Shown: positions 16,203 to 25,536 of the stretch, one piece after another
Layout: each line of letters opens with the position of its first letter
How positions within the stretch are numbered: position 1 is the stretch's first letter
DNA from: CAZFER01 sp964517495
GTDB taxonomy: Bacteria; Hinthialibacterota; Hinthialibacteria; Hinthialibacterales; Hinthialibacteraceae
DNA length: 33,906 nt
Assembly (NCBI GenBank): GCA_964517495.1
Contig: CAZFER010000070.1
Location: forward strand, 1 to 33,906
Direction of reading: 5' to 3'
The notes under the pieces: model-generated
Databases searched by the model: none
Seen by the model: only the letters and a program-made list of their open reading frames with translations
Told to the model about the DNA's origin: nothing
Program-made: the position numbers and the translations under genes

Positions 16203-16790
16203 ATGAAAACAAACTACGCATTCACTCTGATTGAACTCCTCATCGTCGTTGCTATCATCGGGATTTTGGCAGCCATCGCGGTACCCAACTTTATCAATGC
16301 TCAGATACGGGCGAAGATATCACGTGTGGTTTCTGAAGAGCGTTCAGTATCCGAAGCCTATATCATGTACAGGATGGACAACAATCTCTGGCCTCCCCAT
16401 CTCGATGGCTCGCCAGTGCAGCATCGTTATGTCACCACTCCTGTATCTTATTTGTCCACCTCCGTTACAGATATCTTTGCTCAAAGCGCCCAAGCCAAAA
16501 AAGACAGCACCTGGAATACCTTTCGAGGCCAATACCACTGTGAACCGGGTTCGTTTTGGCATACCAATCAGTGGAGCAGCGCGGTCAACAACAATTCAGC
16601 CTATTTTAATTCCAATCAAAACGCCGCTTTCTTTATTATGAGTTACGGCCCCGATCAGGATTGGGATCAAACCAAAAATGATGCAGCGTTATACGATACG
16701 TCCAATGGACTTACCAGCAATGGCGACATCCTGAAGGCGGTACCGGGTCATTTCAAAGAGGGATATCCATATACGCAGTCAAGATATTGA
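16203..16790 (+). CDS. Type II secretion/type IV pilin-like pseudopilin
   Basis: A 195-residue protein with a class III signal: short basic leader MKTNYA, then FTLIELLIVVAIIGILAAIAVPNF, the prepilin helix. The residue before the cleavage point is Ala instead of the usual Gly; Glu at +5 is present. The C-terminal part has a YGPDQDWDQTKNDAALYD stretch of the kind that binds calcium in GspG-like pseudopilins. It lies 18 bases after the PIG-L gene with no secretion genes near. Single pseudopilins of this sort are abundant in Planctomycetes-Verrucomicrobia-type and candidate-phylum genomes, where their role is unclear. Confidence 0.88.
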   Translation: MKTNYAFTLIELLIVVAIIGILAAIAVPNFINAQIRAKISRVVSEERSVSEAYIMYRMDNNLWPPHLDGSPVQHRYVTTPVSYLSTSVTDIFAQSAQAKKDSTWNTFRGQYHCEPGSFWHTNQWSSAVNNNSAYFNSNQNAAFFIMSYGPDQDWDQTKNDAALYDTSNGLTSNGDILKAVPGHFKEGYPYTQSRY

Positions 16791-16933
16791 ACCATGTTGA
16801 AAACATTGACAAACACATTGAATATGAGATCAAGTCATCCATCGCATGGTACAACCCTATTGTCCTGCTATTGCTCATGATTACAATTTAGATTGATCAC
16901 AAATGACTACAATTAAAAAAAGGGGCTATTGCC

Positions 16934-19651
16934 ATGCTTAGTAAATTTCTGCAAACTGTATTCGCCTTTGGATTAATAACCGGATTTATGTGTTGCACTC
17001 AATCCGTATTCTGCAATACCAATCAGACAACGACTACGGATGAAAACTACATTCAACTCAAGACGAATTTCCTTGATTTACCGTTAAGTGAAAAATTAAC
17101 CGGTCCCTTATATTGGATACAGGAACAAGGCAACACAGCCGTCAAAGACAAAGACTATGTCACCATCATGATCGAAGGTGGTAATGGCCACTGTACAATC
17201 GAGTCACGAATTTACCAAAAATGGCTCAAGCCATCCTGGTTTGAAATTGTTGATTTAATCCTTAGCGAAATGAAGAAAAAAGGGGCTAAAGCGTATATTT
17301 TTGATGAAGCGTGGTTCCCCAGTTTTGATGTCGCCGGCCAGGTTCCAAAAGAACATCGAACAAAGTTACTGGATTGTTCCGCTGAGGATATAAATGGGCC
17401 GTTAACGTATTCAGCCACTGACCATAATGGCATTCATTATATCAAAACCGTCGCAGGGAAATTAAAAAGGGATCTTGTTGAAGCGGAAAGCTTAGTCGAT
17501 TTAACCCCGTTTATAACCGATGGTAATTTGAAATGGGATGTTCCAGATGGTACATGGCGCATTATGAAATTCACCTGGAATTTCAATACCAGTTGGGGGA
17601 AAACTCACTTGTTGGATTTGGCAAGCCAGGACGCGGCGGATTGGTTTGTCGATACAGTGGTGAAACCCCATTATGATAAGACGACATCACCTGAGGCTAT
17701 AGCTGGTTTCTTTTATGATGAACCGGAATTTTTTGGTCAATGGGGGAAAGGGATGGAAACCGATACGCCTTACTGGAAGGAAATGTTAGTTCACCGTTTT
17801 TACACCCTGACTGGTGAAGCACAGAAAAAAGCTCAATATGTTTACATGGAAACCCTTGCCGATCGGATGGGCCGAGTGGGATATGGAACTTATAGTGATT
17901 ATGTTAATTCACGAGGTGGGAAAGTCATTGGCCATTTTTGGGAGCATAATCATCCACTCACCTGGGGGCAAGGCCCCATCGATATGATGGAAGTGCAGAA
18001 ATACTCCGATATGGGAGGTATCGATTATGTGCTTCCCGGAACAGCGGCTCCTGAACTAAGGTCTAAAGCGAAAGGGATTCTCCATCATATGGCGCGGCTT
18101 GGAGCCTCGATATCCATTACCAATAATATGGATAAACACCTATCCATGAATGAATGTTTTGCCGGCTATAAACTCGAAAATTATGCTTTCATTAAGTGGA
18201 GCAGTGATTTAAGCACCATTCAGGGATCGCAAGTGTTGGTTCCTCATTCGTTCAATCCAGGTAATTACGATGAAGGAGATTGGCCACCCTATTTTTATCG
18301 AAGTGGAACAGAGCCCAGCTGGCCATTATATAAAGTATGGGCCGAACGACAAAACCGGCTTTCCTTCATGATGCAGGGCAATGATAAAACGAATCACCGA
18401 ATTGCCCCTGTCGCTGTCATATGGGGTGGAATATCAAAACATGTAGGCAATTATACATTGCCCTATCATCTGCTCAGTGCGTTTGAATCCGCCAATTATG
18501 ATCCACTATTGATGACGGCCAATCGTTTTGAGTCTGAGGCGGTCATCAATCCCACAAATCAGTCTATTGGTTTATATAATTCTTCCTTCAAAATTTTGGC
18601 TCTGCCCTCTGCCGAATATATCCCCAATTCTGTTTTGGTTAAGGCAATCGATTTTTATAACAATGGCGGTATCGTATTGGCATGGGGAACGATTGCATCA
18701 AAATCGGCAACGTTTGGTGCTTCAGATGACGATATTCAGAATAATATCAAACGTTTATTTGGCCGTAATAATCCCTCACCAGGCACCCATCCTATCCAAA
18801 CTAATGCAGCGGGAGGGAAAACATTTTATATCAGCGAAACCGCAAACCTGGACCTCTTAACATCACAAATTAAAACCGCCTTGTCTAACAGTGGAATTGA
18901 TTCGACATTCAAGATTTTATCTGGAATTCCCAGCGATGAGGAATGGGTGATTTATCAACACCGGAAACGCAATGGAATGGATGTTTTTATGGTATGGAAT
19001 GGAAATGATCAGGTTAGAGAATTCACCGTTCGGTTAACCGCTACCGGCTATCCTGAAATATGGCATCCAACCGATAAATCCATAACCAAAGCCATTTATG
19101 AACGAGTCTCTCAGAATCAGGTTGATGTAAAGCTTAAATTGAATCCAGAAGAAACCATTTTAGTGGTATTCAATCCAATCGGATCAAATACCTCTGTTTG
19201 TCAAACCGATGTGGATGAGATCGTGGATATAAGAAGCAGCGGCGCGCAATGTGAAGTTGATGTATTGGTTTCTGACAACAAAGATTATACGGTTCGTTTG
19301 CATGATGGTTCCCATTATTATGAGAAAACTATACCTGTTCGCAGTATTCCTTCTGCCCTACCGGTCACTCAAGGCCATGTGAATATCAAACCAGACTTTT
19401 TAAATGGTGCTTATAAGATATATGTGGATGTGGGTAGTGCGGAAAGTGCCAGGATTAATGTCAATCATGATTATGTCCCCTCGCAGGGTAATCAAGGATA
19501 TGCGGGTGGAGTAATACACTCTTCGAAGTTGGTGAATATTACTTCAATGGTCAATCCAGGCAAAAACAGAATTCAAATTCAACCCAATGATCCAGGTGAT
19601 GCAGTTGTTCGCCTATTCAAAAAGTTGACTGTTTCAAATTTCAAGAAATAA
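16934..19651 (+). CDS. Secreted glycoside hydrolase, GH106-like (alpha-L-rhamnosidase type)
   Basis: A 905-residue exported enzyme. Residues 1-28 look like a signal peptide. The body resembles GH106: PDGTWRIMKFTWN, then GFFYDEPEFFGQW (Glu263/Glu265), IGHFWEHNHPLTWGQGP, and the late TIM-barrel segment LSMNECFAGYKLENYAFIKW (Glu407), followed by VPHSFNP...PSWPLYKVWAERQNRL. These acidic residues are candidates for the catalytic pair. The C-terminal 200 residues look like beta-sandwich modules. GH106 enzymes release alpha-L-rhamnose from plant and algal polysaccharides. AGGGG precedes the ATG. No transporter or other rhamnose gene is near. Assignment rests on motif resemblance and is moderately sure at family level, less so for substrate. 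Confidence 0.68.
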   Translation: MLSKFLQTVFAFGLITGFMCCTQSVFCNTNQTTTTDENYIQLKTNFLDLPLSEKLTGPLYWIQEQGNTAVKDKDYVTIMIEGGNGHCTIESRIYQKWLKPSWFEIVDLILSEMKKKGAKAYIFDEAWFPSFDVAGQVPKEHRTKLLDCSAEDINGPLTYSATDHNGIHYIKTVAGKLKRDLVEAESLVDLTPFITDGNLKWDVPDGTWRIMKFTWNFNTSWGKTHLLDLASQDAADWFVDTVVKPHYDKTTSPEAIAGFFYDEPEFFGQWGKGMETDTPYWKEMLVHRFYTLTGEAQKKAQYVYMETLADRMGRVGYGTYSDYVNSRGGKVIGHFWEHNHPLTWGQGPIDMMEVQKYSDMGGIDYVLPGTAAPELRSKAKGILHHMARLGASISITNNMDKHLSMNECFAGYKLENYAFIKWSSDLSTIQGSQVLVPHSFNPGNYDEGDWPPYFYRSGTEPSWPLYKVWAERQNRLSFMMQGNDKTNHRIAPVAVIWGGISKHVGNYTLPYHLLSAFESANYDPLLMTANRFESEAVINPTNQSIGLYNSSFKILALPSAEYIPNSVLVKAIDFYNNGGIVLAWGTIASKSATFGASDDDIQNNIKRLFGRNNPSPGTHPIQTNAAGGKTFYISETANLDLLTSQIKTALSNSGIDSTFKILSGIPSDEEWVIYQHRKRNGMDVFMVWNGNDQVREFTVRLTATGYPEIWHPTDKSITKAIYERVSQNQVDVKLKLNPEETILVVFNPIGSNTSVCQTDVDEIVDIRSSGAQCEVDVLVSDNKDYTVRLHDGSHYYEKTIPVRSIPSALPVTQGHVNIKPDFLNGAYKIYVDVGSAESARINVNHDYVPSQGNQGYAGGVIHSSKLVNITSMVNPGKNRIQIQPNDPGDAVVRLFKKLTVSNFKK

Positions 19652-19932
19652 TCAGCACATCTTATCATCGGCGCTGAAGTGGAGATGACCTGAAGGACGG
19701 ATAGAGTCCTTATTACGCACGTAAGATTGGTTTAGGTAAACCTTTCCTGCAAAATCCCTCTCGAATTGTTCAATGTAGCTCTAAATAATTTATTCATTTT
19801 TGGATAAAGTATATACTGTCAGTGATGTAACGTTGAATGGATTTATCGTGCTTTTTAGAATGTTTTTGTACGTTAACTAAAACATTTTCTGATATAAATT
19901 CTGCATCCATTAAGTAAAAGTGAGTTGTTTAC

Positions 19933-21333
19933 ATGAAAACCAAAGAAAAAAAATCAAGAAGTAAAAAGAATACTTATTCAGCTAAAATGCTTGCATTAAA
20001 AGACAAGATTGATAAAAAATTCATTGACCAAATGGCAAGTTTGGGTATTGACCTTGAGAAAATAGCTTCTCCAGAGGAGATGTTGGATCAAATTGAATCA
20101 ACTCTCCCCGAGGCATTATTGATTGATACATCCAAATGTGAATCATTGCACCAATTACTTGAGGATAAAGATTCAGGCCTAAGTCAATGGAAAGGGATCA
20201 TAATTATCTCTTATGCTTCCAGTGAATTGGAAAGTGCTTCACAATGGGCCAAAACCTTGAATGCTTTCATGAAAGCCTCATCAGCATCAGCGGAAGAACT
20301 TGCTGCTATCGTCTATAAGTCAGAAGAAGCCATCCAAGCGAAACAAAAAATAAGTGAGAGCAAGGTGGATGATCCTTCGGTTGAAACGTTTGGATTCATG
20401 GCAGCCAAATCGCTGGAAATGAAGGAAGTGTTCAGATTGGCGCGTATTTTAAGTGGGCGTGGTGACTCTATTCTTTTTGTGGGGGGTCCTGGTACTGGTA
20501 AGGAACTCCTTGCACGTACCATCCATGAATACAGCCCTCGCCGTCATGGACCATTTTTTGCCGTTAATTGCAGTATGTTTTCAGAAGATGATCTTGCTCT
20601 AGAATTGTTTGGCCAAGGAGATCCTGATTTATCCGAAGAGAGGTCACTCATTGAAATGGCTGATGGTGGTATTCTTTTTCTGGATGATATTGGAGTTACC
20701 TCTCCAAGCGTTCAAGCCAAATTACAACAATTATTAGAGAACGGGACTTTCACACGGATGCATTCCCGCACGCCGTGTAAAGCGGATATTCGCTTGTTCG
20801 CTTCGACTTGCACGCCCTTATTGGAATTAGTGGACAATGGTGATTTTTCTGAAGAACTATATTTCCGGCTTAATCGCTTCACCTTGCAATTGCCCTCATT
20901 AAACCGGCGGTTGGAAGATATTTCTGTGCTGGTTAAAGTGCTTTTAGCGGGGTTAGGTAAAGACAAAAAGAATCCACTTCAAATAACCAATGATGCCTTT
21001 AATGCTTTGCAAAATTACCATTGGCCTGGAAACATCCGGGAATTGGTAAATGTGCTTGAATTCGCTTCTTTGGTAGCGGGTGATACCCCGATTCAAGCCA
21101 GACATCTTCCCAAGCAATTTCAAGATGAGGTGGGCAGCATTTTTGTTGGTACCCATGTGGATGAGTTACCCCCGTTTCGCGAGATTGAACGGAGGTATAT
21201 TTTAAGGGTAATGGAGGCAGTGAAAGGAAATAAAGTTAAAGCCGCCGAAATTCTGGACGTTAACCGGGCAACCCTTCACCGGAAATTGCAAATCTATAGT
21301 CAAAATAACAAGGAAGACATTTATTCTGAGTAA
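19933..21333 (+). CDS. Sigma-54-type AAA+ regulator lacking GAFTGA, with pseudo-receiver and Fis HTH
   Basis: A 466-residue protein built like an NtrC-family activator. Residues about 20-130 resemble a receiver domain (ALLIDTS with Asp65, and FMKASS with Lys114) but the acidic pair is missing. The AAA+ domain has Walker A GGPGTGKE (184-191), Walker B ILFLDD (247-252), FRLNR around 311-315 and sensor II WPGNIREL (364-371). The C-terminus is a Fis-type helix-turn-helix, KVKAAEILDVNRATLHRKL. The loop between ELFG and GGILFLDD is about nine residues shorter than usual, and GAFTGA, which contacts sigma-54, is absent. It may therefore control ordinary promoters as TyrR does, or act without ATP-driven remodelling. 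Its last 13 bases overlap the end of a converging gene. Confidence 0.88.
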   Translation: MKTKEKKSRSKKNTYSAKMLALKDKIDKKFIDQMASLGIDLEKIASPEEMLDQIESTLPEALLIDTSKCESLHQLLEDKDSGLSQWKGIIIISYASSELESASQWAKTLNAFMKASSASAEELAAIVYKSEEAIQAKQKISESKVDDPSVETFGFMAAKSLEMKEVFRLARILSGRGDSILFVGGPGTGKELLARTIHEYSPRRHGPFFAVNCSMFSEDDLALELFGQGDPDLSEERSLIEMADGGILFLDDIGVTSPSVQAKLQQLLENGTFTRMHSRTPCKADIRLFASTCTPLLELVDNGDFSEELYFRLNRFTLQLPSLNRRLEDISVLVKVLLAGLGKDKKNPLQITNDAFNALQNYHWPGNIRELVNVLEFASLVAGDTPIQARHLPKQFQDEVGSIFVGTHVDELPPFREIERRYILRVMEAVKGNKVKAAEILDVNRATLHRKLQIYSQNNKEDIYSE

Positions 21334-22271
21334 GTTTGTTTTTTAAACCGATTGTATCGCATGTCACCTAAATCAGTATAGTTATTGGGGATGATAGGAT
21401 TGAATGCTTCATCCCCAATCGATTCTGTATGGTTGAATCGGGCGTAGACTGTCTTCAATGTTATCCGATCAATCATGGTGGCGTTACTTAAGTCTTTTAA
21501 ATCACCACCATGATAACGCGAGATGACTGTTTCTTTGGGGAAGACAATTGTATCATTGTATTCCGTGAATTGCTCATTACGAATTTCTATCCGATTTCGT
21601 TGAATAGGCTCGATATATTTTATGCTTGAAAAAACCTGGCCATAGTCAGAATCTGGTATTAATTCCGCCAACACAACCTTTCCACCATCAAATTGGCCTT
21701 CAATCGTAATGGCCTGACTGTTTTCATCCACCTTTGTTTCCAAGGTGGAGCTGCTTTGATCGACATCTTTAACATCGCGAATGAGTTTAACCACTTCACC
21801 ATATCCATAGCCGCAAGCACGCGGAGGATAATAAAAATCTGCAAAATGGCTCTGCCGATATGGTTTATCCCATGCTTCACGGAGTCCATTTTTCAAGATG
21901 TGATCAACAAATGTAATCGAAACACCATTAAAGGTAATCACCCGATTACATTCGACTGGAAGCACATCACCAGGATCGGAGATACATTCAAAACGCAGTT
22001 TATCACCCCGAAAGAGGGTTCGAATTGAATAGGTTTGCCGGCGTGTTTTTTTCAGTTTTTCTTTCCACGCCTCAAATTCGTCCTCACTTAGCCCGGTTGG
22101 TTTATGCTTAGCCTTAAGGCCGGTAAAAGGTTGGTTGGCTTCAAACGTCATTTCCCACACCACTTCACCACAATAAAATAGGGCGTCAGCATCGCGATAA
22201 GCATCTGGAGATTGGGCATACCCAAAATTTGCCATTACAAGAAGTACAAGTGTTCGATAAAAATGCCTCAT
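21321..22271 (-). CDS. Secreted protein of unknown function, last gene of the BlaI/M56 operon
   Basis: A 316-residue protein with a clear signal peptide (TLVLLVMANFGYAQ). I recognise no family. The mature part is mixed alpha/beta by eye, with a repeated charged pattern and a CGYGYG motif near the middle; a long-strand arrangement like LolA-type or outer-membrane sorting proteins is possible but not shown. CTGAGGAATAAAA precedes the ATG. It starts 37 bases after the cysteine-rich gene on the same strand and so probably belongs to the same transcript. Its end overlaps the AAA+ regulator gene by 13 bases, tail to tail. Confidence 0.72.
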   Translation of the reverse strand: MRHFYRTLVLLVMANFGYAQSPDAYRDADALFYCGEVVWEMTFEANQPFTGLKAKHKPTGLSEDEFEAWKEKLKKTRRQTYSIRTLFRGDKLRFECISDPGDVLPVECNRVITFNGVSITFVDHILKNGLREAWDKPYRQSHFADFYYPPRACGYGYGEVVKLIRDVKDVDQSSSTLETKVDENSQAITIEGQFDGGKVVLAELIPDSDYGQVFSSIKYIEPIQRNRIEIRNEQFTEYNDTIVFPKETVISRYHGGDLKDLSNATMIDRITLKTVYARFNHTESIGDEAFNPIIPNNYTDLGDMRYNRFKKQTYSE

Positions 22272-22308
22272 TTTTATTCCTCAGATTATTATGTTGTCAC
22301 ATTCATTT

Positions 22309-22731
22309 CTATTCACATGAACGATACGAAGAAAGAGTTTGTGGAATTAAATTGCCACTCGTTGTACAGTTGTTAACAGATGGTACGATATAATCCCCAG
22401 TACAGGGGGTACCGGTGCCGCCCTGACAATGATAGACCCCAGAGCATGTTTCATCATCTGTTAGTTTGTAGTAATAAGTTATTGATTGATTATTTATTGT
22501 TAAATCGTCGCAACTGCCACTTCCATTGTTTGAACAACATGCATCTTTTGCGCTTGCATAGTAAACACCACATGTTGATTCACCTATTGCCTGACAAGTT
22601 TGTATACCGGGAGGTGTGTCTAATACTTCACAGTAATCACACGCTGTCCATACATGAGACGAACTGAAGACAAGGGCAGCGCAGCAAAAAATGAGCTTGA
22701 TGTATGGTTTATAATGCTGAAAGGCTTTCAC
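22309..22731 (-). CDS. Short secreted protein with 12 cysteines
   Basis: The frame is open from 22842, but that part lies inside the pseudopilin gene. I choose GTG 22731, which is preceded by TTGGAGGGTTCATC, a strong ribosome binding site. The 140-residue product has a signal peptide (KLIFCCAALVFSSSHVWTA) and a mature part of about 110 residues with 12 cysteines, including CDYC, DACCS and TCSGVYHC, plus many Gly, Thr and Asn. This suggests up to six disulfides and a small stable extracellular domain. I recognise no family. It starts 35 bases after the pseudopilin, as expected of a co-expressed partner or cargo. Confidence 0.72.
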   Translation of the reverse strand: MKAFQHYKPYIKLIFCCAALVFSSSHVWTACDYCEVLDTPPGIQTCQAIGESTCGVYYASAKDACCSNNGSGSCDDLTINNQSITYYYKLTDDETCSGVYHCQGGTGTPCTGDYIVPSVNNCTTSGNLIPQTLSSYRSCE

Positions 22732-22766
22732 GATGAACCCTCCAATTTGTTGCGATTTAAAATGAA

Positions 22767-23378
22767 TCAAAACGTGGATGTTCCGCTGGAATCCATCCAA
22801 AAACTGCCGATACTGTATATTCCATTGGTTGGTGAAAACCATGTGTGGGGGAAACGGTTAACACCTCCACCATTTGGACCAGAACATGATATAACCCAAC
22901 ATGGCTTGTCAAGTCCATTCAGTATTCCCGATACCAAATGGTTTGGATAGAAAGCATGGCATGCCGTTGATACATGATAATTTGATTGAGGAGCATAGTC
23001 TGAAATGAATGAATTATCCGGTTTGTTTACTAATCGAGTTAACTTCCCTAACCAGGGCTGCTCTGGAATTGTAGTCATAAATGTAATTGGCGTAGTAAGA
23101 TTGTAAAGTTTTTCAATGCTTATATCCCGGTAAAACACACCTCGATAGGTGGGAGGATAACTGGAAAATTCCAGATAATATGACTCAAGAGCGATGGCTA
23201 TTTGGACCATGTCGGTATGCACTTTGGCCACTTTGGCTCGCATGGATGCTGTTTGAAAAAATGGAACAGCGACTATAACCAAAATACCAATCACCGCCAT
23301 AATGACTAATAATTCGATCAAACTGAAGCCTGCTTTTTGTGATAAGCGTTGTACAGCTGCCTTAAAGCGAACTTTCAT
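22767..23378 (-). CDS. Pseudopilin (type II secretion/type IV pilin-like)
   Basis: A 203-residue protein. The basic leader ends QKAG, then FSLIELLVIMAVIGILVIVAVPFF forms the prepilin helix, with Gly at -1 and Glu at +5 as prepilin peptidase requires. The globular part starts with KVHTDMVQIAIALESYYLEF, the usual pseudopilin helix, and ends SFWMDSSGTSTF. The start codon lies 17 bases inside the end of the M56 protease gene and has only a poor ribosome binding site, so translation is probably coupled to that gene. It contains two cysteines in its C-terminal half. Confidence 0.9.
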   Translation of the reverse strand: MKVRFKAAVQRLSQKAGFSLIELLVIMAVIGILVIVAVPFFQTASMRAKVAKVHTDMVQIAIALESYYLEFSSYPPTYRGVFYRDISIEKLYNLTTPITFMTTIPEQPWLGKLTRLVNKPDNSFISDYAPQSNYHVSTACHAFYPNHLVSGILNGLDKPCWVISCSGPNGGGVNRFPHTWFSPTNGIYSIGSFWMDSSGTSTF

Positions 23379-25536
23379 GATCCAACCATGTGGTGATGTA
23401 ATTATTGGGATTGGTATTCAAACTCTCTTTCGTGAAAATTGAAATTTCAGGTGTAAGGAATTGGAGCGTTTCATCCGTCACAAAACCTTTGCGCATTTTT
23501 GTTGGGATCAAATGACTTAGATGAAATCCATCCAAATCCCATTGAATACCCGCAACACCCACATGGCCTAATGGGATCCAGTAAATATCGCTGAACGGCA
23601 ATAATTCATACATGAAAAACGATTTCGAATGATCTTCATGCTGAAAACGAGCCACATGCTTTATGTGGAATTTATCCTCTTTATCGCGAATCAAACTGAT
23701 TAAATAATTGGAGGAAGAGCTGCCAATGCCCGCATTTCCATCTAAACTCATTGCGGTTAGAATGACAGCATTTTCGCTTTGTATAGCCGCATAAGTTGGT
23801 GTAACAGAAAGGCGAACCGCCTGAATGGGGTAAAGGAGATTTTCCTGATCGAATATTAGAACTTGATCATTAAGAAAGACAAAGACAAAAGGCATTGATT
23901 GATTATAAACAATGTTGGTAGGAAGAAACTCATAATAATCATAATCCAACAACATGGGATTCTGTGGAGTGGTTTTTAAATCATAGATTTCAACGCTACC
24001 CTGAAATAAATATGCCCCCATGCCTCCAATCCATAAGGTGTCATTCACAATCATTAAATTTTGGGGATAATTCTGATCTATCCTTCCAATCTTTGTTATT
24101 GAAGAAGTATCTGATAAATCATATATATCGACACGGTTGGTATCAGTGAATATAGTATCCACATGACCGATTGCAGCATAACCATAATGACCATAAACAA
24201 CGAAGTCATTTATACGCATATTGCTGCTTGTTTGGTTATCCGGAAGTGGATAGTGGCCTACGAGGATGGGTTTGTTGGTATCATCCAACCGATAAGCATA
24301 TAATCCCTCGAATGGCTCTGAAACCCACAATCGATCATTATAAAACCGAGGAATTAGCTCTCCTGAATGGTTGAGCGGTGAATGAACAGCTTGAGGCTCA
24401 GGTATCTGATAGGTGGATGAATCGAGTGGAATTTCCAGCACCGAATCGACTTGGGTAATTCCAAAAAGGGATAAATTGAAGATAAATCCCAAAAACACGA
24501 AGAAAAAAGACATGAATCCACTGGGTTTGGCTAATATGGTATCTTTATAATCCCGTAAAAACACAACCCGCCTCATACATATGGTATCCCCAAAAAACGA
24601 TGAGACTAACAAATTTTGCTTTTTTAACCGTTCATCCGTATAAAGATAGATTTCCGATAACGCTCTCGCATAGGTGAGTTGGTTGATTTTCAGTTTTTTG
24701 ACGACTTCCAAATCCCTGCAAAGTTCTCTCGTTTCATCCAGTGCTTTATCAGCAAAGTATCTCAGAGGATGAAAATGGAACAACACTTTGCAGCAATTGC
24801 GAAACAAGTTAAACAAATTATCACGTTTCTTTATATGTGATATTTCATGGGCAATAACCATTCGCAAGGTATTACTATTGAATGTATCATAATAATGAGG
24901 AAGAACAATACATGCCCCTTTTTGAGTATATCCAGTGGTGAATGGAGAAAATGATCCTTCGCCGGCTATGTGTAAAGAAGGGATGGATTTCAATTTAAAC
25001 AAAGAACAGCATTCGATCAACATTTGATGGATCGATTTGCTGTTCTTTATCGGTAACCATTTTTTCTTTTGAAAGTACAAGGAAATATGAGCGTAGATCA
25101 AATGAAAAAAAACTGCGATAGAAATCAAAAACCATCCGAATAGGAAAATATCACTCAAGGTGATAGTGTCAGCCGGGTTGGCAGCAGGATCGAGAAATAA
25201 CTCGGAATTCCGGTGTGTAGTGGGATCGTTTGCACGATCCAGCGCTGGACTGGCCATCGCCGCTTGCTTTTCTGAGAAAGCCGATCCCACTTTTTCCGGA
25301 ATGGGACTCTGTTCTAACCCATCAAATGAAAGAGGAGTATAGGTGCCAGCGGCACTTAATACATACTCCATTGGAATAGATAAATCAATAAAGCCGATTG
25401 GGAATATCAACTTCAGCAATACACAGGTCCATAAGATATAGCAGGCAAATGGCGAAAATCGCTTCAATAGTTGGGTTAAAACCACAACGATTAGAAAAAA
25501 CCATAGAGGCTGCCATGAAAATATGGATACATACAT
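23362..25536 (-). CDS. BlaR1-type M56 membrane metalloprotease with beta-propeller sensor
   Basis: A 724-residue membrane protein. Hydrophobic spans lie at about 8-25, 30-50, 127-150 and 341-361. The cytosolic gluzincin site is HEISH (His230, Glu231, His234), followed by the downstream acidic helix DETRELCRDLE (Glu271, Asp275) typical of M56. In BlaR1/MecR1 the part after the last helix is a beta-lactam-binding domain; here it is about 350 residues of repeats such as SVEIYDLKTTPQNPMLL and RVDIYDLSDTSSITKIG, the pattern of an LVIVD-type beta-propeller. No SxxK/KTG penicillin-binding motifs are present. Its ATG overlaps the stop of the BlaI-like gene (TAATG). I infer that ligand binding to the propeller triggers cleavage of the repressor. 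Confidence 0.88.
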   Translation of the reverse strand: MYVSIFSWQPLWFFLIVVVLTQLLKRFSPFACYILWTCVLLKLIFPIGFIDLSIPMEYVLSAAGTYTPLSFDGLEQSPIPEKVGSAFSEKQAAMASPALDRANDPTTHRNSELFLDPAANPADTITLSDIFLFGWFLISIAVFFHLIYAHISLYFQKKKWLPIKNSKSIHQMLIECCSLFKLKSIPSLHIAGEGSFSPFTTGYTQKGACIVLPHYYDTFNSNTLRMVIAHEISHIKKRDNLFNLFRNCCKVLFHFHPLRYFADKALDETRELCRDLEVVKKLKINQLTYARALSEIYLYTDERLKKQNLLVSSFFGDTICMRRVVFLRDYKDTILAKPSGFMSFFFVFLGFIFNLSLFGITQVDSVLEIPLDSSTYQIPEPQAVHSPLNHSGELIPRFYNDRLWVSEPFEGLYAYRLDDTNKPILVGHYPLPDNQTSSNMRINDFVVYGHYGYAAIGHVDTIFTDTNRVDIYDLSDTSSITKIGRIDQNYPQNLMIVNDTLWIGGMGAYLFQGSVEIYDLKTTPQNPMLLDYDYYEFLPTNIVYNQSMPFVFVFLNDQVLIFDQENLLYPIQAVRLSVTPTYAAIQSENAVILTAMSLDGNAGIGSSSSNYLISLIRDKEDKFHIKHVARFQHEDHSKSFFMYELLPFSDIYWIPLGHVGVAGIQWDLDGFHLSHLIPTKMRKGFVTDETLQFLTPEISIFTKESLNTNPNNYITTWLDHESSL

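Noticed and set aside
16873..16918. Two TACAATT blocks ahead of the GH106-like gene as repressor operators
   Set aside because: They are direct, not inverted, and lack the TTGTA half, so they do not form the dyad seen at 26042-26054.
22654..22950. Plus-strand frame of 98 codons
   Set aside because: Antisense to the pseudopilin and cysteine-rich genes; no family and no ribosome binding site.
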